From contig JBBRNO010000122.1 in NCBI GenBank assembly GCA_038230275.1, positions 1-21,154 of the forward strand: a DNA stretch of 21,154 nt, in the 5' to 3' direction. The stretch is from JANXXV01 sp038230275. Its GTDB lineage: Bacteria > Acidobacteriota > Terriglobia > Bryobacterales > Bryobacteraceae. Shown here in pieces: positions 14,551-21,154 of this stretch; the stretch's first letter is position 1, and every line of letters starts with the position of its first letter. The notes under the pieces were generated by a model that saw nothing but the letters and a program-made list of their open reading frames with translations, made no database searches and was not told the origin of the DNA. A program made the position numbers and the translations under genes.

Positions 14551-16023
14551 ATGATGGTAATCAAAATCGCTCCGGCGCTATTTCTGCTTGGAATCACGGC
14601 GGAGTTTGCACTCGCGCAACAGACCCGGGTTGGCATCCGCGGCAGCCAATTTACGATCAACGGAAAAATTACATATACGCTGGAACAGGGTTTCCCTACC
14701 GCCAATTCCAACGTAGCCGGCACACTACTGAATGTGCGAGCCGTGCAGGCCGTATTTGAAGACGCCAACTATCCCGGCAAGGGCAGCCGTCAGAATCCAT
14801 ACGCCACCAACGTCATGGGACCGGTGTGGTTCGACTATCCGGACGGCGCATACGACCCGGACCGGAACCTGCGGGAGTTCCTGGCGGCGCTGCCCGATTG
14901 GAGACGATGCGGCGTGCTGGCGTTTACTATCAACTTGCAGGGCGGCGGGCCGGTGGATGGAAATTACGGCGAGAATGCTGCGATGCAACCTCACCGAAAC
15001 ACCGCCTTCGAATCGGACGGTTCCTTGCGCGAGACCTATATGAAGCGCGTCAAGCAGGTATTGGCCAGGGCGGACGAACTCGGCATGATTGTGTTGGTTG
15101 GCCTTTTTTACCAGGGCGGGAACGCGCGTGTGGACGATTTGCCGGGTGACGCCGGGGTCCGCCGGGGCATTGTGGATGCCGTCCGCTGGCTGAAGGCGCA
15201 GCCGCATCGCAACGTCATCATCGAGATCCAGAATGAGGTGGGTGTCAGAGTGTACAAGCATCGACTGCTGACGCCGGCAGGCGCGGCGGAGGCTCTGGCA
15301 CTGGCCCGGCGGGAGGCGGCCGGCGAGTTTCCCGTGAGTGTGAGTTGGGCGGGCAACGCGAGAGACGAGAAGGCGTTTCAGGAAGCGGACTTTCTGCTGT
15401 TTCACACCAACGGCCGGACCCCGGAGGCCGTGCACGAGGAAATCGCAAGCATGCGCAGGATGGGAGGTTTCGGAAAGCCGTTGATGATTAATGAAGACGG
15501 TGTGAGCGTGTTCAACTTATGGGCCGCCGCCGAGGAGCGAGTGGGTTGGGGCTTCTACGATCAAGGCACTAACAACTATAAAGATGGCTTCCAGTCCCCT
15601 CCGATCAATTGGCGTATCAGTTCTCCGCTGAAGTGGCTGTTCTTCGAGCAGGTCGCCCGGTTGACCGGCTCCGCTATCCCAGCCCGCCCTGTCTACCAGA
15701 GCGACGAATCCCCGCTGGTTAAGGTGATCGGAGTGTCCGATGGACAGGTGCTGAAGGATCCTGTTTGGATTGAAGCAATTGTCGAGGACCGCCATGCGAG
15801 GTGGCCGCTGAAGAGGGTAGAGTTTTTTCTGGACGGGGCACCGTACAGCTACCGGCAGCGGGCGCCGTTTCTTTTGGGCAATGTGGAATTTTGGAATCCG
15901 CAATCTCTAAAGGCAGGTGACCATGTGCTACGGATTGTGGCGTTCGATATGCGAGGCCCGCGTTTCTCAGAGACAGCGGGGATGGTGGAAATTCATTTTC
16001 GCGTAGAGCGTAACGGTCAATAG
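14551..16023 (+). CDS. Secreted glycoside hydrolase-like TIM-barrel protein, clan GH-A type
   Basis: This 490-residue exported protein has a signal peptide ending about residue 22 (FALAQ). A TIM barrel of about 330 residues follows, with two well-placed acids: Glu229 in IIEIQNEVG, like the strand-4 Asn-Glu acid/base of clan GH-A, and Glu315 in LMINEDGVS, like the strand-7 nucleophile. A C-terminal Ig-like domain (about 388-485, VKVIGVSDGQVL, KRVEFFLDG, HVLRIVAFD) is of the bacterial Ig type. It resembles cellulase-like and DUF4038-like hydrolases, but I cannot name a family. It is divergent from the receptor operon and its stop overlaps the MFS gene end by seven bases. The putative catalytic pair suggests an active retaining glycosidase; substrate unknown. 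Confidence 0.8.
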   Translation: MMVIKIAPALFLLGITAEFALAQQTRVGIRGSQFTINGKITYTLEQGFPTANSNVAGTLLNVRAVQAVFEDANYPGKGSRQNPYATNVMGPVWFDYPDGAYDPDRNLREFLAALPDWRRCGVLAFTINLQGGGPVDGNYGENAAMQPHRNTAFESDGSLRETYMKRVKQVLARADELGMIVLVGLFYQGGNARVDDLPGDAGVRRGIVDAVRWLKAQPHRNVIIEIQNEVGVRVYKHRLLTPAGAAEALALARREAAGEFPVSVSWAGNARDEKAFQEADFLLFHTNGRTPEAVHEEIASMRRMGGFGKPLMINEDGVSVFNLWAAAEERVGWGFYDQGTNNYKDGFQSPPINWRISSPLKWLFFEQVARLTGSAIPARPVYQSDESPLVKVIGVSDGQVLKDPVWIEAIVEDRHARWPLKRVEFFLDGAPYSYRQRAPFLLGNVEFWNPQSLKAGDHVLRIVAFDMRGPRFSETAGMVEIHFRVERNGQ

Positions 16024-17201
16024 GCAGTCCGCTGCCCGCGCATGCGCGTCCAGGCGAGTGCGCTCAGCAGGTTCATGGCGCAAACCAGAAAGAAATAGGG
16101 ACCAGCCGAGCCGAAGGCGGATTGCAGCCAGGGGAATGCGTTTGCGCTAACGAAGGACCCGAAATTACCCGCAGTGTTCATGGCGCCTGAAACGGAGCCG
16201 GAATTCTTGCCCCCAAGGTCGATGCAGAATGCCCACGATGGACTGATGGTAATCTCCGCGCCGAAGGCCGCTAGCGAAAACAGGACCGCTGCGACGGGCG
16301 CACTGGGAGCGAAGGGAATAGCGCAGGCGCCGATAGCTGAAATGAGAAATCCGATGATTGCTGGAATCATGCGGGAGCGCGGCCGGAAACGAGAGGCGAA
16401 CAGTCGATCCACTGAGTAACCAGAGATCCATTGCGCCGTCGCGCCAACCAGCAGCGGCAGCATGGTGTAAAAAGCAGCGTCGCCGGCGGAGAGCGAAAAC
16501 CTGTGCTTGAGGTAGGGATTCATCCAGGACAGGCAAAGAAATGTAGTGAAATTCGCGGCGAAGTATTGACACATCGCAAGACGGAAGGGTGTGGTGCGGA
16601 GAGCCTGCTTCAGGTTCAGGGCCTCGGATTGCGCAAGCACCGGGGCGGCGGCTCGATCGCGAAAGAAAGTAAACCAAAGCACAGCCCAGAGCAGGCCCGG
16701 GACGGCAATAAGGTAAAACGTATCGCGCCACGAACGATGCTGCAGCAGCCAGGCCATGATCGGGAAGGCCAGGGCGGCGCCCAGGCGCGATGCCGCGAAT
16801 ACAATGCCGTTAGCGCGGCCGTGCTCAGAGGCGGGCAGCCAGTTGTAGAAGGCTCGGGCAGTGCCGGGGTACGCGCCGGCTTCGGCGAGCCCGAAAGCAA
16901 AACGAACGGCCAGCAAAGCGATAAAAGAGTGCACCATTCCCGTCAAACCGGTGAGGACACTCCAAAGCGCTACTACTGCGGTCAGAAGCAGGCGAGGCCC
17001 AAAGCGATCCGCGGCCCAACCGCTCGGGATCTGTCCGATTGCGTAGCCAAGCGCAAATGCACTGAAGACGAGTCCGATGGATTTGTCGTCCAGCGCAAAT
17101 TCGACCGCCACCTGATCTTTCGCCGAGGAGATGGCGGCACGGTCCACGTAGGTGATCCAAGACAGAAGTGCGAGAGAGGCTACAACTAAGTATCGAATCA
17201 T
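16017..17201 (-). CDS. MFS transporter, anion:cation symporter-like (sugar acid uptake)
   Basis: This 394-residue inner-membrane protein has about 12 hydrophobic segments. The N-terminus (SWITYVDRAAISSAKDQV) and the loop between helices 2 and 3 (GYAIGQIPSGWAADRFGPR) are typical of the MFS anion:cation symporter group, which contains hexuronate, galactonate, glucarate and tartrate carriers. The start at 17201 gives a charged residue followed directly by helix 1; an in-frame ATG at 17423 would add an unconserved tail over the comM remnant and was rejected. It converges with the plus-strand glycosidase (7-base overlap). Position and family suggest it carries the sugar acid released or oxidised by this locus, which is an inference. 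Confidence 0.88.
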   Translation of the reverse strand: MIRYLVVASLALLSWITYVDRAAISSAKDQVAVEFALDDKSIGLVFSAFALGYAIGQIPSGWAADRFGPRLLLTAVVALWSVLTGLTGMVHSFIALLAVRFAFGLAEAGAYPGTARAFYNWLPASEHGRANGIVFAASRLGAALAFPIMAWLLQHRSWRDTFYLIAVPGLLWAVLWFTFFRDRAAAPVLAQSEALNLKQALRTTPFRLAMCQYFAANFTTFLCLSWMNPYLKHRFSLSAGDAAFYTMLPLLVGATAQWISGYSVDRLFASRFRPRSRMIPAIIGFLISAIGACAIPFAPSAPVAAVLFSLAAFGAEITISPSWAFCIDLGGKNSGSVSGAMNTAGNFGSFVSANAFPWLQSAFGSAGPYFFLVCAMNLLSALAWTRMRGQRTAY

Positions 17202-17293
17202 GGAGCGTGAGCGCAAGCATACTGCAATAAAGCCGGCCGGCGCTAGTAGGATTGAATCGTCCTGTTGGATGATTCTCACGGACCAGCCCGGAG

Positions 17294-17790
17294 TCAGGTC
17301 CAGTAACCGCGATCCAGGCCCCGGTATTGCACCGCTTCCGCCAGGTGCTTGCCGCTGACGCCGTCCGATGCCGAGAGATCCGCAATCGTCCGTGCCACTC
17401 TCAGCATCCGGTCGGGCGCGCATAACGAACGCAACTGCCGCGGGGGAATTTCCGGATTGTAGAAACCGCGAGTTTGCTGAATGGCGCGGGTTTTGAGAAT
17501 GCGTTCCCTCATCTCTTCGGAGGTCACGACCTTGTCGTTCGAACGTAGAACTTCATAGGCGGCGGCGGGAACCTCGATGTGCCGGTCGATCCGGTCCAGC
17601 AACGGCCCGCTGACTTTACCCAGGTAGCGTTGAATGAGGGCGTGCGTGCGCCGGCACTCGCGCGTGGGGTCGCCGTAGTAACCGCACGGGCAGGCGTGCA
17701 TGCATCAACTGCACCTGAGCGCGGCCGCGAGTGCAGGGATAGCAGGAGGAAACCCGCTCTGTGGAAGTCAGCAACAGGAGGAGGCTGCAA
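17294..17790 (-). pseudogene. comM: Remnant of comM/yifB Mg-chelatase-like AAA+ ATPase
   Basis: Only the C-terminal part survives. The open frame from 17701 reads CPCGYYGDPTRECR, SGPLLDRIDRHIEVP, RILKTRAIQQ and VARTIADLSASDGVSGKHLAEAVQYRGLDR, a clear match to the ComM/YifB end. Immediately upstream in this frame is a stop (TGA two codons before the ATG). Likely ancestral sequence continues in the other two frames (YPCTRGRAQVQL, then HRAGFLL), so at least two frameshifts are present. About 25 residues normally found before RVARTIADL (the region with RLGLSARA) are also missing. The N-terminal domain and Walker motifs are absent from the window. Functional ComM is a helicase-like factor for natural transformation; this copy cannot be functional. 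Confidence 0.85.
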
Positions 17791-17889
17791 CCTTTTCGGC
17801 TGTTAACCAATTGGTTCTAAGGTCGAATCCTCTCGGGGAGCCAAACCTTTCCTTGTTGCTAACATGGGCCTTCCAAACATCTATGGACG

Positions 17890-19113
17890 CTAAGTCCCTT
17901 GAATTCGCTCCAGCAACTGCACACTCAATAGCAGAAACCGAGGAACGTGAAATCCTCCCTTGTAGTTGTTCCCTTTCAAATTGTGCGTCAGGTTGCCCTG
18001 CCGGTCGCAGTAAGCAAACCATTCCCCAAACTCCGGATCCGCGAAATGCCGATAGGCGTAGCTGTACAGCCGTTCCAGCCAAGTGAGCCATTTTTCATCC
18101 CTAGTGATGGAATGTGCGAGCAACACCGCGTACAGTGCCTCCGTGTGTGGCCACCAGAGTTTCATAGACGATTCCAGTTGTAGAGTGGGACGGCCCTCCA
18201 CGTCCATGAAGTAGTACAGGCCGCCGAATTCGCGATCCCACCCGAATTCCAGCGAGCCTTCGATAATTGCAAGCACCTGCCGCAGGCGGGTGTCATCGGG
18301 AAAGCGCTGCAATAAATGCAGCAGGAACCAGGCTACCTCGAGCGAACTGCCCGGACAAAAAAGCCGCCCCTCGGGGGTTGCGGCGAGGCTCGATCCATCC
18401 ACCGCGACAGTTTCCATCAAGATGCGCCGGTTGGCGTCGTAGTGCTGGAATGCGGCCTCCAAGCAATCCCGCATCACCTCGCCGTATCTGGGATCGGGCG
18501 ATACCGCAGCCAGCTCCATGGCCATGGAGGCAACCACCATTACATCCGCCAGACTACTGACCGCGGAGCCTCCTGGAAATACCGGCCGGTCCATCAGCTC
18601 CGGATGGGCGATCCAATCGCGGATCGACCAGAATAACGCAACAGCTTCGTCACGGATTTCCTGGTCGCCGGTGGCCTTCGAATATTCCAGCAGGCCCATC
18701 ATCACGAACACTGCTGCATACGGCTTCCGCTGATAGAAGGCCGGGTTGCCTTCCCGCGTCAGGCTGAAATAGCACCGGCCCTTCCCATCCCGCGCATAAC
18801 GGCGGATGAAACCGAGTCCGAGCTTCGCCATATCCAGCCATTCTGGACGCTGCTCCAGCTCGTTATGCAGTTTGCTGAACATCCACACCATCCGGCCCTG
18901 TAGCCAGACGTATTTCCGCGTATCGTAGACGGTTCCATCCCGCTCCAGGCAGGTGAAATAACCGCCGTGCTCGCGATCTGGCGCGTGCTTCATCCAGAAC
19001 GGGATTACTGATTCAAGAAGGTCGTTACGATAACGCGCGGCGTAGGTTTCCAGCACCTGCGTCAATCCGGCACGCTTAGCGTCCGGGCTTAGAAATCCGT
19101 CGTTTTGGCCCAT
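17890..19113 (-). CDS. N-acylglucosamine 2-epimerase (AGE) family protein
   Basis: This 407-residue cytoplasmic (alpha/alpha)6-barrel protein belongs to the family of GlcNAc 2-epimerase, cellobiose 2-epimerase and mannose isomerase. Family marks are KYVWLQGRMVWMFS (67-80), KLWWPHTEAL (318-327, His323) and the C-terminal KGNNYKGGFHVPR (380-392, His389). The motif normally reading PGH, which carries a catalytic histidine, is CPGSSLEVAWFLL with Ser256 in its place. The length and the rest of the fold look intact, so the gene is not decayed. It may catalyse a different reaction, or the family alignment may place the base elsewhere. It stands between two pseudogenes and points the same way as the transporter; no operon link to the sugar locus is visible. 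Confidence 0.9.
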   Translation of the reverse strand: MGQNDGFLSPDAKRAGLTQVLETYAARYRNDLLESVIPFWMKHAPDREHGGYFTCLERDGTVYDTRKYVWLQGRMVWMFSKLHNELEQRPEWLDMAKLGLGFIRRYARDGKGRCYFSLTREGNPAFYQRKPYAAVFVMMGLLEYSKATGDQEIRDEAVALFWSIRDWIAHPELMDRPVFPGGSAVSSLADVMVVASMAMELAAVSPDPRYGEVMRDCLEAAFQHYDANRRILMETVAVDGSSLAATPEGRLFCPGSSLEVAWFLLHLLQRFPDDTRLRQVLAIIEGSLEFGWDREFGGLYYFMDVEGRPTLQLESSMKLWWPHTEALYAVLLAHSITRDEKWLTWLERLYSYAYRHFADPEFGEWFAYCDRQGNLTHNLKGNNYKGGFHVPRFLLLSVQLLERIQGT

Positions 19114-19247
19114 GCTTCACAGGCTACCGCAGCATTGTAGCCGGCGCGGGTTTCGCTGTGGTGCGTAATGCATCAGCAAAGCCGAATGCATGTTGCCGAG
19201 AGAATCCGCGGGCAGCCAAACTTTGGAAATGGCTTGCCTGCAGTTCG

Positions 19248-19727
19248 CTAGCCAAAGCTAGAATAGACGAAAGGCGTCCCTCGGAGTAGAACTTCGCTCT
19301 GGCCCATTCCGGCTTGACACCGAAGGCCGCCGTGTCTGGCGCGACGGCCAGGACAAAAGCCGCCACCGCCGGACGCGACGTGGAAGAGTCCGGCACCCTC
19401 CTTCGTCCATCCGTTGCAGTCTCCATTCGGCGGTATTCCGCACTCGGTTGCAGCATCCAGGAGGGACTCGGTCAGTTCGCTAATGTGACCGCGAAGCACG
19501 CGTTCAGGAGCGGCGAAGGGAACCATCTGCCCAAAGTTCCATCCGTCGTTGCCCAAAGCCTTCCACAAATCAAAATCCCAGCGGTCTGGGCGCACCTGGG
19601 TCTCGCCCGCCGATGCTTCTCCCACGCCACTTTCGATCAGCAAGATCGAAATCGAGGGATTCGCCTGCAGCCGGTTGGCCGGAATGCATCCCGCCGAACC
19701 GTCGCGGAGGACAATGCAGTAGTCCAT
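19248..19727 (-). pseudogene. Decayed GMC-family oxidoreductase
   Basis: The frame opens at ATG 19727 with a GMC-like start (DYCIVLRDGSAGCIPANRLQ, then SILLIESG) but the FAD-binding GxGxxG is broken to LRDGSAG. It then jumps to DRWDFDLWKALGNDGWNF, which in intact GMC enzymes lies some 60 or more residues further on, so the segment with the GGSSSIN-type motif is deleted. Sequence like EGAGLFHV follows, after which the frame loses similarity and stops at 19248. The rest of the protein, including the C-terminal His-Asn or His-His active site, is missing. Intact relatives are flavin-dependent alcohol or sugar oxidases. The tail 19124-19247 shows nothing recognisable and may be further debris. Confidence 0.8.
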
Positions 19728-19784
19728 AATTCGCCTCGCAAATAAGTCGTACCCGACTCCAGGTGGAGTACCTCACGAGGAAGT

Positions 19785-19802
19785 TGTAAACATTTTTTTA
19801 CA
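19785..19802. repeat. Short A+T-rich inverted repeat upstream of the DUF1800 gene
   Basis: TGTAAA (19785-19790) and TTTACA (19797-19802) are perfect reverse complements around six bases, 59 bases before the DUF1800 start. It could be a binding site or a weak hairpin; the short arms make this tentative. Confidence 0.3.
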
Positions 19803-19861
19803 GTCCAAGGCGAACTTCCCACCGTCCTTTGGGTTAGATGGAGTGAGCAGGTAATGAGAGA

Positions 19862-21154
19862 ATGAAGAATAAGTTATTAGGATTGACAGTCTTAGCGGGA
19901 CTAGCCGTGGGATCGATAGTATCGGCCCGGCCGGACCTTTTCCATTCGAAACTGGACAAAAATCAGGAAATTCTACACGCGCTCGGGAGGTTGACGTATG
20001 GCCCCCGGACAGGAGACGTCGCGGCAGTCCAGAAGATTGGTCTCAAGAAATGGATCGACCTGCAGTTGCATCCGGAAAACATTCCGGAAAACCCGACACT
20101 CGATGCTAGATTGGCGCCGCTGCTATCGCTATCGATGACAACCGCCGAATTGACGCGGAACTACCCGCCGCCCCAAGTCATCGCCGCCATCGCTAAAGGG
20201 AATATGCCGCTTCCGGATGATCCGGGAAAGCGGGCGGTTCTGGAACAACTGGCCGAGCGCTACAAGGCGAAATTGGAAAAGAAAGGCGTGGACGACAGCA
20301 AAATTCCAGCCGCGGAAAAGGTGCCAATCACCGACATTCTTTCCCCTGCCGAAATCCACACGATGAGAAAGGGCACGCCGGAACAGAAGGCAGAATTCTT
20401 CCGCTCTATGCCGCCCGAAAAATTGCAGAAGGTCGTGTTCGCCCTCCCACAAGGCGCCGGGAGAGGACTATTCGCCTATGCTTCGCCGGACGTCCGCCGA
20501 AAGATGCTGGAAGCCGCCGCACCACAACAATTGGTAGCGCACGATCTGGCGGAAGGGAAGCTCTACCGCGCCATCTATAGCGAACGGCAGTTGAACGAGG
20601 TATTGACTGATTTCTGGTTCAACCATTTCAACGTTTTTCTAGACAAGGGCGCGGACCGGTTCCTGGTAACGGCCTATGAGCGCGACGCCATCCGGCCCAA
20701 CGTGCTTGGCAACTTCCGCCAGATGCTGGAGGCCACCGCCAAGAACCCAGCCATGCTCTGGTATCTGGACAACTGGCAATCCGTTTCGCCGGAGGCCGTG
20801 GCGGGAATGCGCGGCGGTAAGAACGGAAAACGCACCCGCGGCCTCAATGAGAATTACGCTCGCGAGTTGCTGGAACTTCACACGCTGGGCGTGGATGGCG
20901 GCTATTCACAGAAAGATATTGTAGAGGTAGCGCGCTGTTTTACCGGGTGGACTATCAACCAGCCCTACCGTGGCGGCGGATTTGAATTCAATGCGCGGGT
21001 TCACGACAAGGGCGAGAAGGTGGTGCTTGGGGTAACGATTCCTGCGGGCGGCGGCGTGGAAGATGGAATGAAAGTGCTGGATATCGTGGCCCATCACCCG
21101 TCCACCGCGCATTTCATTGCGAAGAAGTTGGCGCAGCGATTTGTCGCTGACGAA
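19862..21154 (+). CDS. Secreted DUF1800 family protein, 3' end cut off by window edge
   Basis: The frame is open for 431 codons to the window edge. Residues 1-22 form a signal peptide (KNKLLGLTVLAGLAVGSIVSA). The DUF1800 (PF08811) domain is recognised by HALGRLTYGPRTGDV near the start, TDFWFNHFNVF (249-259) and LNENYARELLELHTLGVDGG (328-347), followed by CFTGWTI and LAQRFVADE at the edge. A charged, lysine-rich insert (about 125-185) separates the N-terminal part from the core. DUF1800 proteins are exported proteins of unknown function, usually encoded just before a DUF1501 gene; that neighbour would lie outside the window. An upstream ATG at 19853 stops after three codons, so the start at 19862 is used. 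A weak GAGAG precedes it. Confidence 0.92.
   Translation, partial: MKNKLLGLTVLAGLAVGSIVSARPDLFHSKLDKNQEILHALGRLTYGPRTGDVAAVQKIGLKKWIDLQLHPENIPENPTLDARLAPLLSLSMTTAELTRNYPPPQVIAAIAKGNMPLPDDPGKRAVLEQLAERYKAKLEKKGVDDSKIPAAEKVPITDILSPAEIHTMRKGTPEQKAEFFRSMPPEKLQKVVFALPQGAGRGLFAYASPDVRRKMLEAAAPQQLVAHDLAEGKLYRAIYSERQLNEVLTDFWFNHFNVFLDKGADRFLVTAYERDAIRPNVLGNFRQMLEATAKNPAMLWYLDNWQSVSPEAVAGMRGGKNGKRTRGLNENYARELLELHTLGVDGGYSQKDIVEVARCFTGWTINQPYRGGGFEFNARVHDKGEKVVLGVTIPAGGGVEDGMKVLDIVAHHPSTAHFIAKKLAQRFVADE

Noticed and set aside
14424..14768. 115-residue N-terminal extension of the TonB receptor frame
   Set aside because: It lacks a signal peptide, overlaps the divergent glycosidase, and is followed by AGGAGG, GTG and a clear signal peptide.
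16431..17189. Plus-strand open frame of 252 residues opposite the MFS gene
   Set aside because: It is antisense to transmembrane-coding sequence and is a strongly charged shadow with no motif.

Overview
The window looks like a chromosomal segment from an Acidobacteriota species, probably of the Solibacteraceae/Bryobacteraceae type. This rests on three things: a large TonB-dependent receptor with an N-terminal carboxypeptidase-regulatory-like domain and the plug motif ELPLNGRN, a secreted DUF1800 protein, and an AGE, GMC and DUF4038 gene mix typical of that phylum. The assignment comes from gene content only; no marker phylogeny was run.

Layout. (1) Positions 1-5391 hold the replication-origin neighbourhood on the minus strand: dnaA, dnaN and gyrB (3' end cut by the window edge), with no recF between dnaN and gyrB. 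DnaA-box-like sites lie on both sides of dnaA. The dnaA-dnaN spacer has a layout resembling the Bacillus basal unwinding system, so a bipartite oriC is likely. (2) Positions 5346-5500 hold a complete tRNA-Gly(GCC) gene with a plausible promoter and a weak terminator. About 450 non-coding bases follow, containing a REP-like inverted repeat. (3) Positions 5953-14423 form a tightly packed six-gene minus-strand operon. In order of transcription it encodes a TonB-dependent receptor, a DUF5060/DUF4038 glycoside hydrolase, a Gfo/Idh/MocA oxidoreductase, an AraC-type regulator, an isopropylmalate/tartrate-dehydrogenase-like enzyme and an amidohydrolase-2. Three of its junctions are 4-base ATGA overlaps. 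(4) A second secreted glycoside hydrolase (14551-16023, plus strand) is divergent from the operon and is met tail-to-tail by an MFS transporter of the anion:cation symporter type (16017-17201, minus). (5) Positions 17294-19727 contain two decayed genes, comM/yifB and a GMC oxidoreductase, around an intact AGE-family gene that lacks one expected catalytic histidine. (6) A DUF1800 gene starts at 19862 and runs off the right edge.

Regions 3 and 4, perhaps with the AGE protein, read as one carbohydrate-use locus: outer-membrane uptake, two extracytoplasmic glycosidases, an inner-membrane transporter for a sugar or sugar acid, and cytoplasmic oxidation, hydrolysis and oxidative decarboxylation under an AraC regulator encoded inside the operon. 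The gene set and order match no named pathway I know. The substrate cannot be read from the sequence; a plant side-chain sugar such as apiose, or a uronic/aldonic acid, is a reasonable guess. This operon is the best candidate here for an undescribed system.
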